Assembly: GCA_040880485.1 (NCBI GenBank)
Contig: JBBDIJ010000022.1
Location: 1-64,000 of the forward strand
Direction: 5' to 3'
Source of the DNA: JBBDIJ01 sp040880485
GTDB taxonomy: Bacteria; Bacteroidota; Rhodothermia; Balneolales; Balneolaceae
Length of the DNA: 64,000 nucleotides
Below the pieces are notes generated by a model. The model was not told the origin of the DNA, did not search any database, and saw only the letters and a program-made list of their open reading frames with translations. Shown here in pieces: positions 35,818-44,458 of this stretch. Numbering within the stretch: the first letter of the stretch is position 1; each line of letters begins with the position of its first letter. A program made the translations under genes and the position numbers.

Positions 35818-37161
35818 ATGACCATGCAACGTTACCGATACAATTCACTCTCGCCGGATGAGCGTATGGGCCTTGCCAGGAGGCCATTCGCCGAAACGGA
35901 GTCCCTGATCCGTACCGTTTCGCCCATTATCGAGGAGGTGAAACGAAACGGGGATGACGCAGTACGCAAGTACTCCGAAAAATTCGATGGTGTGCGACCG
36001 GACCCGGTTGGAACCGATCCGGAAAACTGTAGCTCGGTTCTTCCGGCAGAGCAGTCAGAAGCACTTGAACTTGCAGCCCGAAATGTCTTTCGTTTTCACA
36101 GGGAACAGGTTGTACCAAGCCTCTCGGTAGAGACGATGCCCGGCATTGAGTGCCGGAAAGAGACACGGCCTATCGAGCGGGTTGGCCTCTACATCCCCGG
36201 AGGGACGGCCCCCCTTCCTTCTACAGCTATAATGCTTGGCATCCCCGCAACGGTGGCCGGCTGTCAAACCATCGTCCTTGCCACCCCGCCGGGAGAAAAC
36301 GGAGAGATTCCACCATCCATTGCATGGGTTGCAAAAAAGATCGGGGCAAAAACGGTCGTACGCGCAGGGGGAGCACAAGCTATTGCTGCCATGGCGTACG
36401 GTACAGAGACCGTACCCAAAGTGGACAAGATTTTCGGGCCGGGAAACCGTTATGTAACCGCCGCAAAAATGGCGTTGCAACAGAGTGACGCCATGGTATC
36501 CATCGATCTGCCGGCTGGCCCTTCCGAAGTGCTTGTGATCGCCGATTCCGGGGCAGATCCCCGGTTTATTGCAGCAGATCTTCTGTCGCAGGCTGAACAT
36601 GGTCCCGACAGCCAGGTAGTCCTCGCAGCCATCGACGGTTTCAATACCGACGTCCTGCTGAACGAGCTGGAGCTACAAACCGCAGCGCTTCCACGTTCTG
36701 CCATTGCCCGCCAGGCCCTCGAAGAGAGCTTTGTCCTGGAAGTGGGCTCACCGGACGAAGCGATTGCGTTCTCTAACCTCTACGCTCCGGAACACCTGAT
36801 TCTGAATACCGCTGACGCTGCTGATCTCGCAGAGAAGGTGCAACATGCCGGATCGGTCTTTATAGGCCCGTGGACCCCCGAAAGCCTCGGCGATTACGCT
36901 TCGGGTACCAATCACACCCTGCCTACCTACGGGTACGCACGAATGTACAGCGGAGTCTCCCTGCAAAGTTTTCAGAAGAGCATTACGTTTCAAACCGCCA
37001 CATCGGAAGGGCTCTGGAATCTGGGGCCCACCGTAGTTACACTTGCAGAGATGGAGGGACTACAGGCTCACGCCCGGGCCGTCTCTATCCGCCTTGAGAA
37101 GTTGGAGGCAGAGGTCGAATCCTCCAAAAAGAGGGTAAGAAACAAACGATCCGGTGGTTAA
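35818..37161 (+). CDS. hisD: Histidinol dehydrogenase
   Basis: Zn-dependent NAD+ enzyme oxidising histidinol to histidine in two steps. I start at the ATG at 35818 (447 aa); a GTG at 35782 adds 12 residues with no family counterpart, and an ATG two codons on is also possible. Visible: VGLYIPGGTAPLPSTAIMLG, VRAGGAQAIAAMAYGTETVP, KIFGPGNRYVTAAK, DLPAGPSEVLVIAD, LLSQAEHGPDSQV with Zn-ligand Gln and His, and APEHLILNT. It is placed between hisG and hisC on one strand. Confidence 0.97.
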   Translation: MTMQRYRYNSLSPDERMGLARRPFAETESLIRTVSPIIEEVKRNGDDAVRKYSEKFDGVRPDPVGTDPENCSSVLPAEQSEALELAARNVFRFHREQVVPSLSVETMPGIECRKETRPIERVGLYIPGGTAPLPSTAIMLGIPATVAGCQTIVLATPPGENGEIPPSIAWVAKKIGAKTVVRAGGAQAIAAMAYGTETVPKVDKIFGPGNRYVTAAKMALQQSDAMVSIDLPAGPSEVLVIADSGADPRFIAADLLSQAEHGPDSQVVLAAIDGFNTDVLLNELELQTAALPRSAIARQALEESFVLEVGSPDEAIAFSNLYAPEHLILNTADAADLAEKVQHAGSVFIGPWTPESLGDYASGTNHTLPTYGYARMYSGVSLQSFQKSITFQTATSEGLWNLGPTVVTLAEMEGLQAHARAVSIRLEKLEAEVESSKKRVRNKRSGG

Positions 37162-37174
37162 AGGGGAGTATACC

Positions 37175-38254
37175 ATGAATAGAAACGACATCGAACAGCT
37201 GGTTCGGCCCAATATCCGGGAACTGAAACCGTACCGAAGTGCCCGTGATGACTTTGGCAGCGGGACTCTCCTGGACGCCAACGAGAATGCATGGGGTGCT
37301 CCGGTTCCCAACAGGTTGAACCTGCACCGATACCCTGTGCCTGTACATGCTCAATTACGGCAGAAAGTTGCTTCGTTCAGAGGGGTTGAACCGGATTCTG
37401 TCTTCTTTGGTAACGGGAGTGACGAACCCATCGACCTGCTCGTCCGGATCTTCTGCAAACCGGGAGTGGATGCCATTGTCACTACCCCTCCCACCTACGG
37501 CATGTACAAGGTATCGGCACGCATTAACGATGTAAATGTAATTGAGATCCCCCTGACGGAGGAGTTTGAACTCCGGACAGAAGAAATACTTGCGCAGGCT
37601 TCCGAAGCCACAAAGATTCTCTTTCTCTGCTCTCCGAACAATCCGACAGCAAACGATCTGGACCGGGCATCCATACTAAAGCTCGTCGAGCTGTTCCCCG
37701 GAATCGTGGTTGTGGATGAAGCCTATATCGATTTCAGCCGTCAGGAGTCGATGGCGCCCATGGTTCAGCAGTATCCAAATCTGGTCGTTCTCCAGACTTT
37801 CTCCAAATCGTTCGGCATGGCCGGGGCGCGTCTGGGTATTGCGTTTGCAGGCCCGGAGATCCTTTCCTGGATGATGAAGGTAAAACCGCCATACAATATT
37901 AATAAACTGACCTCCGACATTGCGCTGCAGGCTTTCGAAAAGCTCGATCTGATCAGGATAAACCTGGATATGATTCGAAAAGAACAGGTACGGCTGTCCA
38001 AAGAGCTTGCCGCCAACCCTGCGGTAGTGAAGGTGTTCCGTTCGGATGCCAATTTTCTTCTATTTCGCATCCCGAAGGCTCATGAAGCCTATCAAAAGCT
38101 GGCAGAAAAGGGTATAATCGTGCGATATCGGGGCAACGAACCTCTCTGCGAAAACTGCCTGAGAGTTACAGTCGGGCTGCCTGACGAAAATGACCGTTTT
38201 CTCAGACTGCTGGAAAATATCACCTCTTCCGGCACTGAAACCGATCAGCCCTGA
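37175..38254 (+). CDS. hisC: Histidinol-phosphate aminotransferase
   Basis: PLP enzyme that makes histidinol phosphate from imidazole-acetol phosphate and glutamate. The ATG at 37175 has a strong Shine-Dalgarno (AAAGGGGAG, six bases upstream), which decides it over the GTG at 37154 that would overlap hisD. At 359 aa it is of normal length. The motifs are LDANENAWGAP, FFGNGSDEPIDLL, SPNNPTAN, VVVDEAYIDF and the PLP lysine Lys211 in TFSKSFGMAGARLG. The gap to hisD is 13 bases. Confidence 0.97.
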   Translation: MNRNDIEQLVRPNIRELKPYRSARDDFGSGTLLDANENAWGAPVPNRLNLHRYPVPVHAQLRQKVASFRGVEPDSVFFGNGSDEPIDLLVRIFCKPGVDAIVTTPPTYGMYKVSARINDVNVIEIPLTEEFELRTEEILAQASEATKILFLCSPNNPTANDLDRASILKLVELFPGIVVVDEAYIDFSRQESMAPMVQQYPNLVVLQTFSKSFGMAGARLGIAFAGPEILSWMMKVKPPYNINKLTSDIALQAFEKLDLIRINLDMIRKEQVRLSKELAANPAVVKVFRSDANFLLFRIPKAHEAYQKLAEKGIIVRYRGNEPLCENCLRVTVGLPDENDRFLRLLENITSSGTETDQP

Positions 38255-38286
38255 ACACTATGCAGACAACCTGAAAAGGCAAGGCG

Positions 38287-39201
38287 ATGGAACAGACTAA
38301 TAGAGCAGGATCGATTTGGGTGGAACCGGAAACTCTGCAGGATAACTCCTCTGAACGCCTGAGGCCCGGTGCCATCTATGCACTGCACCGACTGGATGAG
38401 GTGGGATACACCCTGCGTTGTAACACCCCAAAGCTCCTGGATTCACAAAAGACTTTGCTCTCCCATGAAGGCATTGAGTTCGAATCCGATGCCAGGGACA
38501 ATGCCGATTGGACGGTTGCATCAGGCAGGGACAATGTACTCGAGATTCACAGCAAAGATTCCGCTGTGGCCGAAGGGGGCAACTGGAGAGAGCTTGTAAA
38601 CCGCTTTCTCTTTCCCCGGCGTGCAGCTACCAGAAAACGAACCACAGCCGAAACAGAAGTAGAGGTAACCCTCAATGTTGATGGGACTGGAGAGTGCGAC
38701 ATAGACACCGGCCTCAAATTTTTTGATCACATGCTGGAACAGATCGGACGCCACGGGTTGGTAGACCTAACCATCCGTTGCCGCGGCGACCTGGAAATTG
38801 ACGAGCACCATACGATCGAGGATGTTGCAATTACACTGGGGGAAGCCCTTCACGAAGCCTGTCTGCAGGACAAGACCGGAATCCTCAGATACGGATTTCT
38901 GCTTGCTATGGATGAGGCACAGGCCGAAGTGGCACTGGATCTCTCCAACCGGCCATGGCTGGTTTGGGACGTTCAATTCACCGGGCAGTATGCCGGAGAC
39001 TTTCCGCTGCAGATGGCGAAGCACTTCTTTCACACACTGGCCATGAATTTGAAGGCGACACTGCAGATACGTGCCGGGGGAGAAAACGATCACCATATCC
39101 TGGAATCTGTTTTCAAAGGGTTTGCCCGGGCTCTGAGATTTGCCATCACTCGAACAGAACGGGCACGAAATATTCTTCCGTCATCCAAAGGAGCCCTTTA
39201 A
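38287..39201 (+). CDS. hisB: Imidazoleglycerol-phosphate dehydratase with a vestigial N-terminal HAD segment
   Basis: Residues ~116-304 are a complete dehydratase: GLKFFDHMLEQIGRHG, EIDEHHTIEDVAITLGEAL, AEVALDLSNRPWLVW and ENDHHILESVFKGFARAL carry the metal-binding His/Glu residues. Residues 1-115 align in order with the E. coli-type histidinol-phosphatase half (RPGAIYALHRLDEVGYTL against the family's PGVIPELLKLQKAGY; NWRELVNRFLFPRR against NWPMIGEQL), but it is ~50 residues shorter. The catalytic DxDGT nucleophile motif is replaced by IWVEPETL. So I expect dehydratase activity but no phosphatase activity. Histidinol-phosphate phosphatase must then come from another gene. Confidence 0.93.
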   Translation: MEQTNRAGSIWVEPETLQDNSSERLRPGAIYALHRLDEVGYTLRCNTPKLLDSQKTLLSHEGIEFESDARDNADWTVASGRDNVLEIHSKDSAVAEGGNWRELVNRFLFPRRAATRKRTTAETEVEVTLNVDGTGECDIDTGLKFFDHMLEQIGRHGLVDLTIRCRGDLEIDEHHTIEDVAITLGEALHEACLQDKTGILRYGFLLAMDEAQAEVALDLSNRPWLVWDVQFTGQYAGDFPLQMAKHFFHTLAMNLKATLQIRAGGENDHHILESVFKGFARALRFAITRTERARNILPSSKGAL

Positions 39202-39240
39202 GCAAACGGCACTCTTTATCGAATTATCGAACAGAACAGA

Positions 39241-39849
39241 ATGATCGGAATCGTCAAGTACAGAGCAGGTAACCTCGCATCCGTCTCCAACGCACTGGAC
39301 CGGCTGCACGCTTCCTATCGGATCAGTGATGTCCCCGAAGAGTTGGAGGAGTGCAGTGGGATTCTCTTTCCGGGGGTAGGCCATGCCGCTTCGGCGATGG
39401 AGGACCTGGAAGCCCGGGGTTTGGACACATGGCTGCGGGAAACCTCAAAACCGGTTTTGGGTATCTGCCTTGGCCTCCAGCTGCTCTACGAATCGACGGC
39501 CGAAGGAGAGTGTCGGACTCTCGGTATCCTGCCGGGCCGGCTCGAACGATTCGATTCCACGGAACAGAAAGTTCCACATATGGGATGGAACAGGGTTGAG
39601 CCGAAAGTGTCACACCCGCTTCTGGACGGCCTCAGCAGAAGGGATTACTTCTATTTTGTACACAGTTACTATGCTCCCGTCAACGAATATACGATAGCAG
39701 GCGGCACTTACGGCGTGCCGTTTGCCGCAGTGGCAGCCAGGAAAAACTACATGGGCGTACAGTTTCACCCAGAAAAGTCGGGTACAGCGGGTGCCCGGCT
39801 GCTGAAAAATTTTACTGAGTTTGTTCAGGTTCAACCCGAATCACAATAA
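39241..39849 (+). CDS. hisH: Imidazole glycerol phosphate synthase, glutaminase subunit
   Basis: Class I glutamine amidotransferase that feeds ammonia to HisF. It is 202 aa. The catalytic cysteine is in VLGICLGLQLLYES and the His-Glu pair in GVQFHPEKSG. The oxyanion region GVGHAASAMEDL and the interface motif PHMGWNRVE are present. It lies between hisB and hisA, with hisF two genes further down rather than next to it. Confidence 0.97.
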   Translation: MIGIVKYRAGNLASVSNALDRLHASYRISDVPEELEECSGILFPGVGHAASAMEDLEARGLDTWLRETSKPVLGICLGLQLLYESTAEGECRTLGILPGRLERFDSTEQKVPHMGWNRVEPKVSHPLLDGLSRRDYFYFVHSYYAPVNEYTIAGGTYGVPFAAVAARKNYMGVQFHPEKSGTAGARLLKNFTEFVQVQPESQ

Positions 39850-39867
39850 CTGTCTGAAGTTACACGA

Positions 39868-40608
39868 ATGAAGATTATACCGGCCATAGACCTGCTTGAC
39901 GGTGAGGTTGTTCGACTCACCAAAGGCGATTATGAACAGAAAACCATCTATAACCGCGACCCAGTCCGGCAGGCGGATCTTTTTCGTCAGGCAGGTTTTA
40001 AACATATACATGTCGTGGACCTGAATGGTGCCCGCTCCGGCCGTTTTGAGAACCTGCCCCATATACGCGAAATCATCCGGCAAACAGGCCTGTCGGTTCA
40101 AACCGGGGGCGGCATTCGCACCTTCTCCGACATCGAAACATTACTGGATGCAGGAGTGGAGAAAGTGATCTGCTCTTCCATGGCGGTAAAAAAGCCTGAA
40201 GAGTGGCTTCGCGCACTTCGGGCCTGGCCCTCCCGAACGATTCTGGGCCTCGATCTCAAGGATGGAAAGATGGCGTTTGGTGGCTGGCTGAAAACCAGCG
40301 ACCAATCTCTCGGAGGGTTTATGGAACCTATGTTCGCAGCCGGACTGCGAGAGGTTCTGAGTACCGATATCTCCAGGGATGGGACTCTGGAAGGCCCGAA
40401 CGTAGAGCTCTACCGATCTATGAAGCAGGAATTTCCATCGCTGAAGTGGATCGCTTCCGGTGGGGTGAGTTCTGTTGAAGATCTGATCTCCCTTCGGGAA
40501 GCGGAGCTCGATGCAGTCGTAGTGGGAAAAGCGTATTATGAGGGGAAAGTCACTCTGGAGGAGCTCACTACCTATAACCGTCAACACCTCAATGATGAAG
40601 ATCATTAA
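39868..40608 (+). CDS. hisA: ProFAR isomerase
   Basis: TIM-barrel enzyme that isomerises ProFAR to PRFAR. It is 246 aa. The catalytic aspartates are in IIPAIDLLDGEVVRL (strand 1) and LSTDISRDGTLEGPN (strand 5). The phosphate loops are VQTGGGIRT and IASGGVSSVEDL. Its last codons overlap the start of the amidohydrolase gene by 17 bases, so the two are translationally linked. Confidence 0.97.
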   Translation: MKIIPAIDLLDGEVVRLTKGDYEQKTIYNRDPVRQADLFRQAGFKHIHVVDLNGARSGRFENLPHIREIIRQTGLSVQTGGGIRTFSDIETLLDAGVEKVICSSMAVKKPEEWLRALRAWPSRTILGLDLKDGKMAFGGWLKTSDQSLGGFMEPMFAAGLREVLSTDISRDGTLEGPNVELYRSMKQEFPSLKWIASGGVSSVEDLISLREAELDAVVVGKAYYEGKVTLEELTTYNRQHLNDEDH

Positions 40609-42055
40609 AGACAGAGCAGACAGATGGTTCTATCGCTGTCCCGTATTGCTCATGCTGCTTTTGCCGCTTTTTCTGCACAGCGGTTGCAACACGACCGTCA
40701 AACTGGAACCGGCCGACTTGCTGATCGATAATGTGCAACTGGTGGATGTCCGAAATGGCAACGTGATTCCGGACCAGTCGGTATTAGTTCATGCGGGAGA
40801 AATCGTTGCCATTACAGACTATGATGCTGGTCTGGCCATTGGTGCCAGAGACACCCTGCATGCCGATGGCCTCTATCTGATTCCAGGGTTGTGGGACATG
40901 CATGTTCACTTCAGAGGAGGACAGGAGCTGATTCAGGAAAATGAACGGTTGATCGATCTCTACCTGCCCCACGGAATCACCTCCATCGCCGACATGGGGG
41001 GCGATATACCGGAAGCGGTTTACAGTTGGAGAGAGGAGATTCAAAACGGTGAGCGGCTGGGGCCCAATCTCTATACGACCGGGCCTAAACTGGATGGTGC
41101 AGGTGGCGGGTGGGACGGCTCTCTGGCCGTTGAGAACCGGCAGGATGCGACTGATGCCCTGAACCAGCTTGAGGAGCGTGATGCAGATGCCATCAAAATC
41201 TATGACGGCAGCCTGACCGATAGTGCCTTCCGTCATATCCTGGATGAAGCAGGTGAACGCGGAATGCGAACAATTGCCCATATTCCGCTCTCGGTAACAC
41301 TTGAAGAAGCTCTTGCGGGGGGGCTGAACTCGATCCAGCACCTTTACTATGTAGTGAAAGCATGCACCCCCGAAGAGGAGGAGATAGCTCGCCGGTATCG
41401 CGATGGAGAGACCGGTTTCTGGCAGGCGGTCCGGGAGATGGAGGAGGGCTGGGATGAAAATCTTGCCAGAGAGGTTGCCGAACAACTCTCCCGTGAAGGC
41501 ACCGCCGTCTCTCCTACACTTCACATCGCACGAACACTTTTTTTTCTGGACCGGGATGACCACAGTAATGATCCCTTACTGGATTATATTCCGGCCGGAA
41601 TTCAGGAAACATACGCAGGGCGTGTAAACGCAGCGGCCTCGCGCAATGAGGATTATATAGCATTTCAGCATCGCCTCTTCGATATTTTCCGCAAGATGAC
41701 CCTGATCCTGCATGAAGCGGGAGTACCTCTGCTTGCAGGATCCGACGCCGGCCCTTTCAATTCTTATGTCTACCCTGGAAACGGCCTTCACGGAGAGCTT
41801 GAAGAGTTGGTAAATGCGGGCCTCACCCCCCTGGAAGCCCTCCGCACCGCCACCATGCTACCTGCCAGGTTTATGGACATGGAGGAGGAAACCGGTACCA
41901 TTGCAAGTGGGAAGAGTGCCGATCTGGTACTTCTGGAAGCTAATCCCCTGAAAAATATTAGAAATACGCGGAGAATTGCCGGAGTGATCCGGGATGGCCG
42001 TTATTTCGATCGGGAAGAGCTGGACAAGATGCTCACTGCAGCAGACCCACAATAA
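40592..42055 (+). CDS. Amidohydrolase-family lipoprotein (imidazolonepropionase/prolidase-like) inside the his operon
   Basis: A 487-aa protein; ATG at 40592 or 40595. The signal ends at a lipobox HSGC, so it is anchored in the envelope. It is a metal-dependent TIM-barrel amidohydrolase: HVHF (first His pair) in [15 protein letters not shown], a candidate carboxylated Lys in DAIKIYDGS, His in TIAHIPLS and SIQHLYYV, and Asp in [11 protein letters not shown]. The C-terminal composite sheet is [20 protein letters not shown]. Family members hydrolyse imidazolone-propionate, dipeptides or other cyclic amides; the substrate here is unknown. It starts inside the end of hisA and ends 22 bases before hisF. 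An exported hydrolase splitting hisA and hisF is unusual and hints at histidine- or dipeptide-related scavenging. Confidence 0.85.
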   Translation: MMKIIKDRADRWFYRCPVLLMLLLPLFLHSGCNTTVKLEPADLLIDNVQLVDVRNGNVIPDQSVLVHAGEIVAITDYDAGLAIGARDTLHADGLYLIPGLWDMHVHFRGGQELIQENERLIDLYLPHGITSIADMGGDIPEAVYSWREEIQNGERLGPNLYTTGPKLDGAGGGWDGSLAVENRQDATDALNQLEERDADAIKIYDGSLTDSAFRHILDEAGERGMRTIAHIPLSVTLEEALAGGLNSIQHLYYVVKACTPEEEEIARRYRDGETGFWQAVREMEEGWDENLAREVAEQLSREGTAVSPTLHIARTLFFLDRDDHSNDPLLDYIPAGIQETYAGRVNAAASRNEDYIAFQHRLFDIFRKMTLILHEAGVPLLAGSDAGPFNSYVYPGNGLHGELEELVNAGLTPLEALRTATMLPARFMDMEEETGTIASGKSADLVLLEANPLKNIRNTRRIAGVIRDGRYFDREELDKMLTAADPQ

Positions 42056-42077
42056 AACAGGACACCACATCAGGACC

Positions 42078-42833
42078 ATGCTGACCAAACGAATAATTCC
42101 CTGTCTGGATATAAAGGATGGACGCACTGTAAAGGGTGTTAATTTCACAGGGCTCCGGGATGCCGGTGATCCTGTAGAGCTGGCGCGCCGCTACAGTGAA
42201 GAGGGTGCCGATGAACTGGTCTTCCTGGACATTACCGCAACAAAGGAGAAGAGGAAAACCCTGATTCGCCTGGTGGAGGAGATCTCCAGAGAGATCAATA
42301 TCCCCTTCACGGTTGGCGGGGGTATAAGAACCACAGAGGAGATCGGTGATATCCTGAGGGCCGGGGCCGATAAAGTTTCTCTCAACAGTGCTATTGTACG
42401 CAATCCCGCCCTGGTATCGGAGGCCTCAGAGAACTTTGGTTCGCAGGCGATCGTAGCAGCCATCGATGCCAGGCGCACTGGCAACAGCTGGGAAGTGTTT
42501 ATAAAGGGGGGAAGCGAACCGACCGGCCTGGCCGCTGTAGAGTGGATTGCAGAGTGTGAAAAGCTGGGCGCAGGTGAGATCCTTCTTACAAGCATGGATC
42601 GGGATGGAACAAGGGAAGGTTTCGATATTGAGCTCCTGCAGATCGTAAACCGCCGGGTCCGTATTCCCCTTATTGCCAGTGGAGGGGCCGGGGCCATTGA
42701 ACACTGTACCGATGCTGTTCTGGACGGGGGGGCGGACGCCGTTCTCGCAGCCAGTATTTTTCATTTCCGTGAAATTGAAATTTCAGATCTTAAAAAAGCG
42801 ATGAAACGGGCACAGATCCCTGTCCGAATATGA
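42078..42833 (+). CDS. hisF: Imidazole glycerol phosphate synthase, cyclase subunit
   Basis: TIM-barrel partner of HisH making imidazole-glycerol phosphate and AICAR. The ATG at 42078 gives 251 aa; an upstream frame start overlaps the amidohydrolase. Catalytic aspartates are in [19 protein letters not shown] and [13 protein letters not shown]. Phosphate loops are FTVGGGIRT and [22 protein letters not shown] is also typical. Confidence 0.97.
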   Translation: MLTKRIIPCLDIKDGRTVKGVNFTGLRDAGDPVELARRYSEEGADELVFLDITATKEKRKTLIRLVEEISREINIPFTVGGGIRTTEEIGDILRAGADKVSLNSAIVRNPALVSEASENFGSQAIVAAIDARRTGNSWEVFIKGGSEPTGLAAVEWIAECEKLGAGEILLTSMDRDGTREGFDIELLQIVNRRVRIPLIASGGAGAIEHCTDAVLDGGADAVLAASIFHFREIEISDLKKAMKRAQIPVRI

Positions 42834-42887
42834 GACCAATACATCGGATAAACAGACCCCTTAAAACAAACCGACCTGAACCAAGTG

Positions 42888-43193
42888 ATGAAACATCCTG
42901 AACCTGACGAACTCCGATTTCTGATTGAACTGGAGGAGCTTTTGAAGAGCAGAAAACGCGAAATGCCGGAGGGGTCCTACACCTCCCGACTGTTTGAGGA
43001 GGGAATCGACCGTATTGCTCAAAAAGTGGGTGAAGAGGCCGTTGAAGTGGTCATCTCCTCAAAAAATGGGGACCGAAAAGATACGATCTCTGAATCTGCC
43101 GATCTGATCTACCACCTGCTGGTACTGCTTGTAGAGCGAGATATTAATTTTGAAGAGGTATTGAAGGAGCTGAAGGGACGTCACAACGGGTAG
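42888..43193 (+). CDS. hisE: Phosphoribosyl-ATP pyrophosphatase (HisE only, no HisI domain)
   Basis: Second step of histidine synthesis. It is 101 aa, starting at the ATG at 42888 (a GTG one codon earlier is possible). It has only the MazG-like HisE domain: FLIELEELLKSRKREMPEGS, QKVGEEAVEVVISSKNGD with metal-binding Glu residues, and ADLIYHLLVLLVERD. In many Bacteroidota the gene encodes a HisI-HisE fusion; here there is no HisI sequence in front, and only ~50 bases separate it from hisF. The cyclohydrolase must lie elsewhere. Last gene of the operon, convergent with the AbgT-like gene. Confidence 0.94.
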   Translation: MKHPEPDELRFLIELEELLKSRKREMPEGSYTSRLFEEGIDRIAQKVGEEAVEVVISSKNGDRKDTISESADLIYHLLVLLVERDINFEEVLKELKGRHNG

Positions 43194-43203
43194 AGTGAAA
43201 GCA

Positions 43204-44424
43204 TCAGGGGTACCCGATGGGAGAGTCGGGGCCCAGTGGAAACCCGGCCAGAATCCACACGACCAGTGCAGTGATACTGACCAACCCAAAAGCTACCGAA
43301 TAGGGCACCATCAGTGAGATCAAAGTCCCAAGACCGACGTTTCTGCTATACTTTTTGGCGAAAATAATAATAAGAGGAAAGTAGGGAAGCAGCGGGGTAA
43401 GGATGTTTGTAAAGGAGTCCCCTACCCTGTAAGCCGCTTGTGTGACCTCGGGAGAGTAGCCCATAAGCATCAGCATCGGTACGAAGATCGGTGCCATAAT
43501 GGCCCATTTTGCAGAAGCACTTCCAATAAACAGATTAATAAGTGCAGAGACCAGGACAAAGCTGACAATAAGGGGTATACCTCCAAAGCCAGCCGCTTGC
43601 AGCAGATCGGCTCCGGTAACCGCAATTATAAGCCCCAGATTGGACCAGTTGAAGAAAGCGATCAGATGTGCTGCAACAAACGCCAAAACAATATATGCAC
43701 CCATTCCGGCCATCGATTCAGCTGACATCCGGGCCACATCCCGATCACTTTTCACCTGTCCGGTGACAATGCCAAAAGTGATTCCAGGCAGCAGAAACAG
43801 AAAAAAGAGCAGGGCGACCAGGCTCTGGTAGAATGGAACCAGACTCCCCTCTTCCCCCCGAAGCGGAGCCCCTTCCGGCACCACCAGAAGAGAAGCACCG
43901 GCAAGCGGATGGCGCCCGACCCCGTGAAAGACGAGTGCGCCCAGTGGAATCAGGATCACATACCCTGCATCCAGGGCGAGGCTGGACATGATTCCTGCAA
44001 AAACAATAGCCACTGTAACAAGGGACGATGGGGCACCCTCCACAAAGCGCTTTAACGCCGTTGCCAGAAGGCCGGTACGGTCGGCCACACCGATGCCCAG
44101 CATTACCACCAGCACCAGGCCCAGTGGCGGGAACTCCGCAAACGTTTGCGGCATCTCCCGGAAAATCCTCTGGATCATCTCTCCGCTGAACAGGTTTTCT
44201 GCATAGATGGTAGCACCGGTTCCGGGGTGAGATACACTCACACCTGCCCACCATGAAATCAGAGAGATTAACATCACACCGGCAATGATGATCACGAAAA
44301 CCGTAACCGGGTCAGGAAGGCGATTCCCGGCTCGCTCTACGCTGTCCAGAAAGCGGTGAAACACCCCCCTCCTTAACGGCTTTTTCTTCTCTATCTCATC
44401 GGACTCCTGACCGCTGCCACTCAT
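43204..44424 (-). CDS. AbgT-family transporter with internal deletion
   Basis: A 406-aa membrane protein. The N-terminal part (GNRLPDPVTVFVIIIAGVML; GLVLVVMLGIGVADRTGLL; AGYVILIPLGALVFHGVGRH) and C-terminal part (IGSASAKWAIMAPIFVPMLM; RVGDSFTNILTPLLPYFPL) are clearly AbgT, the family that moves p-aminobenzoyl-glutamate or folate-like compounds. Known members are ~500 aa. Here HPLAG runs straight into LLVVPEGAPLRGEEGSLVPF; the segment normally between them (the GGFSANLL hairpin loop and a membrane helix) is absent, so ~90-100 residues seem to be deleted in frame. Function is doubtful. It lies 35 bases past ilvD on the same strand. Confidence 0.82.
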   Translation of the reverse strand: MSGSGQESDEIEKKKPLRRGVFHRFLDSVERAGNRLPDPVTVFVIIIAGVMLISLISWWAGVSVSHPGTGATIYAENLFSGEMIQRIFREMPQTFAEFPPLGLVLVVMLGIGVADRTGLLATALKRFVEGAPSSLVTVAIVFAGIMSSLALDAGYVILIPLGALVFHGVGRHPLAGASLLVVPEGAPLRGEEGSLVPFYQSLVALLFFLFLLPGITFGIVTGQVKSDRDVARMSAESMAGMGAYIVLAFVAAHLIAFFNWSNLGLIIAVTGADLLQAAGFGGIPLIVSFVLVSALINLFIGSASAKWAIMAPIFVPMLMLMGYSPEVTQAAYRVGDSFTNILTPLLPYFPLIIIFAKKYSRNVGLGTLISLMVPYSVAFGLVSITALVVWILAGFPLGPDSPIGYP

Positions 44425-44458
44425 CAATGCACAACCCCTCTGTTTAATTGTCGAAGTG

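Noticed and set aside
40784..41563. Open frame of 259 codons on minus, opposite the amidohydrolase
   Set aside because: Antisense shadow with Cys/His-rich, non-protein-like composition.
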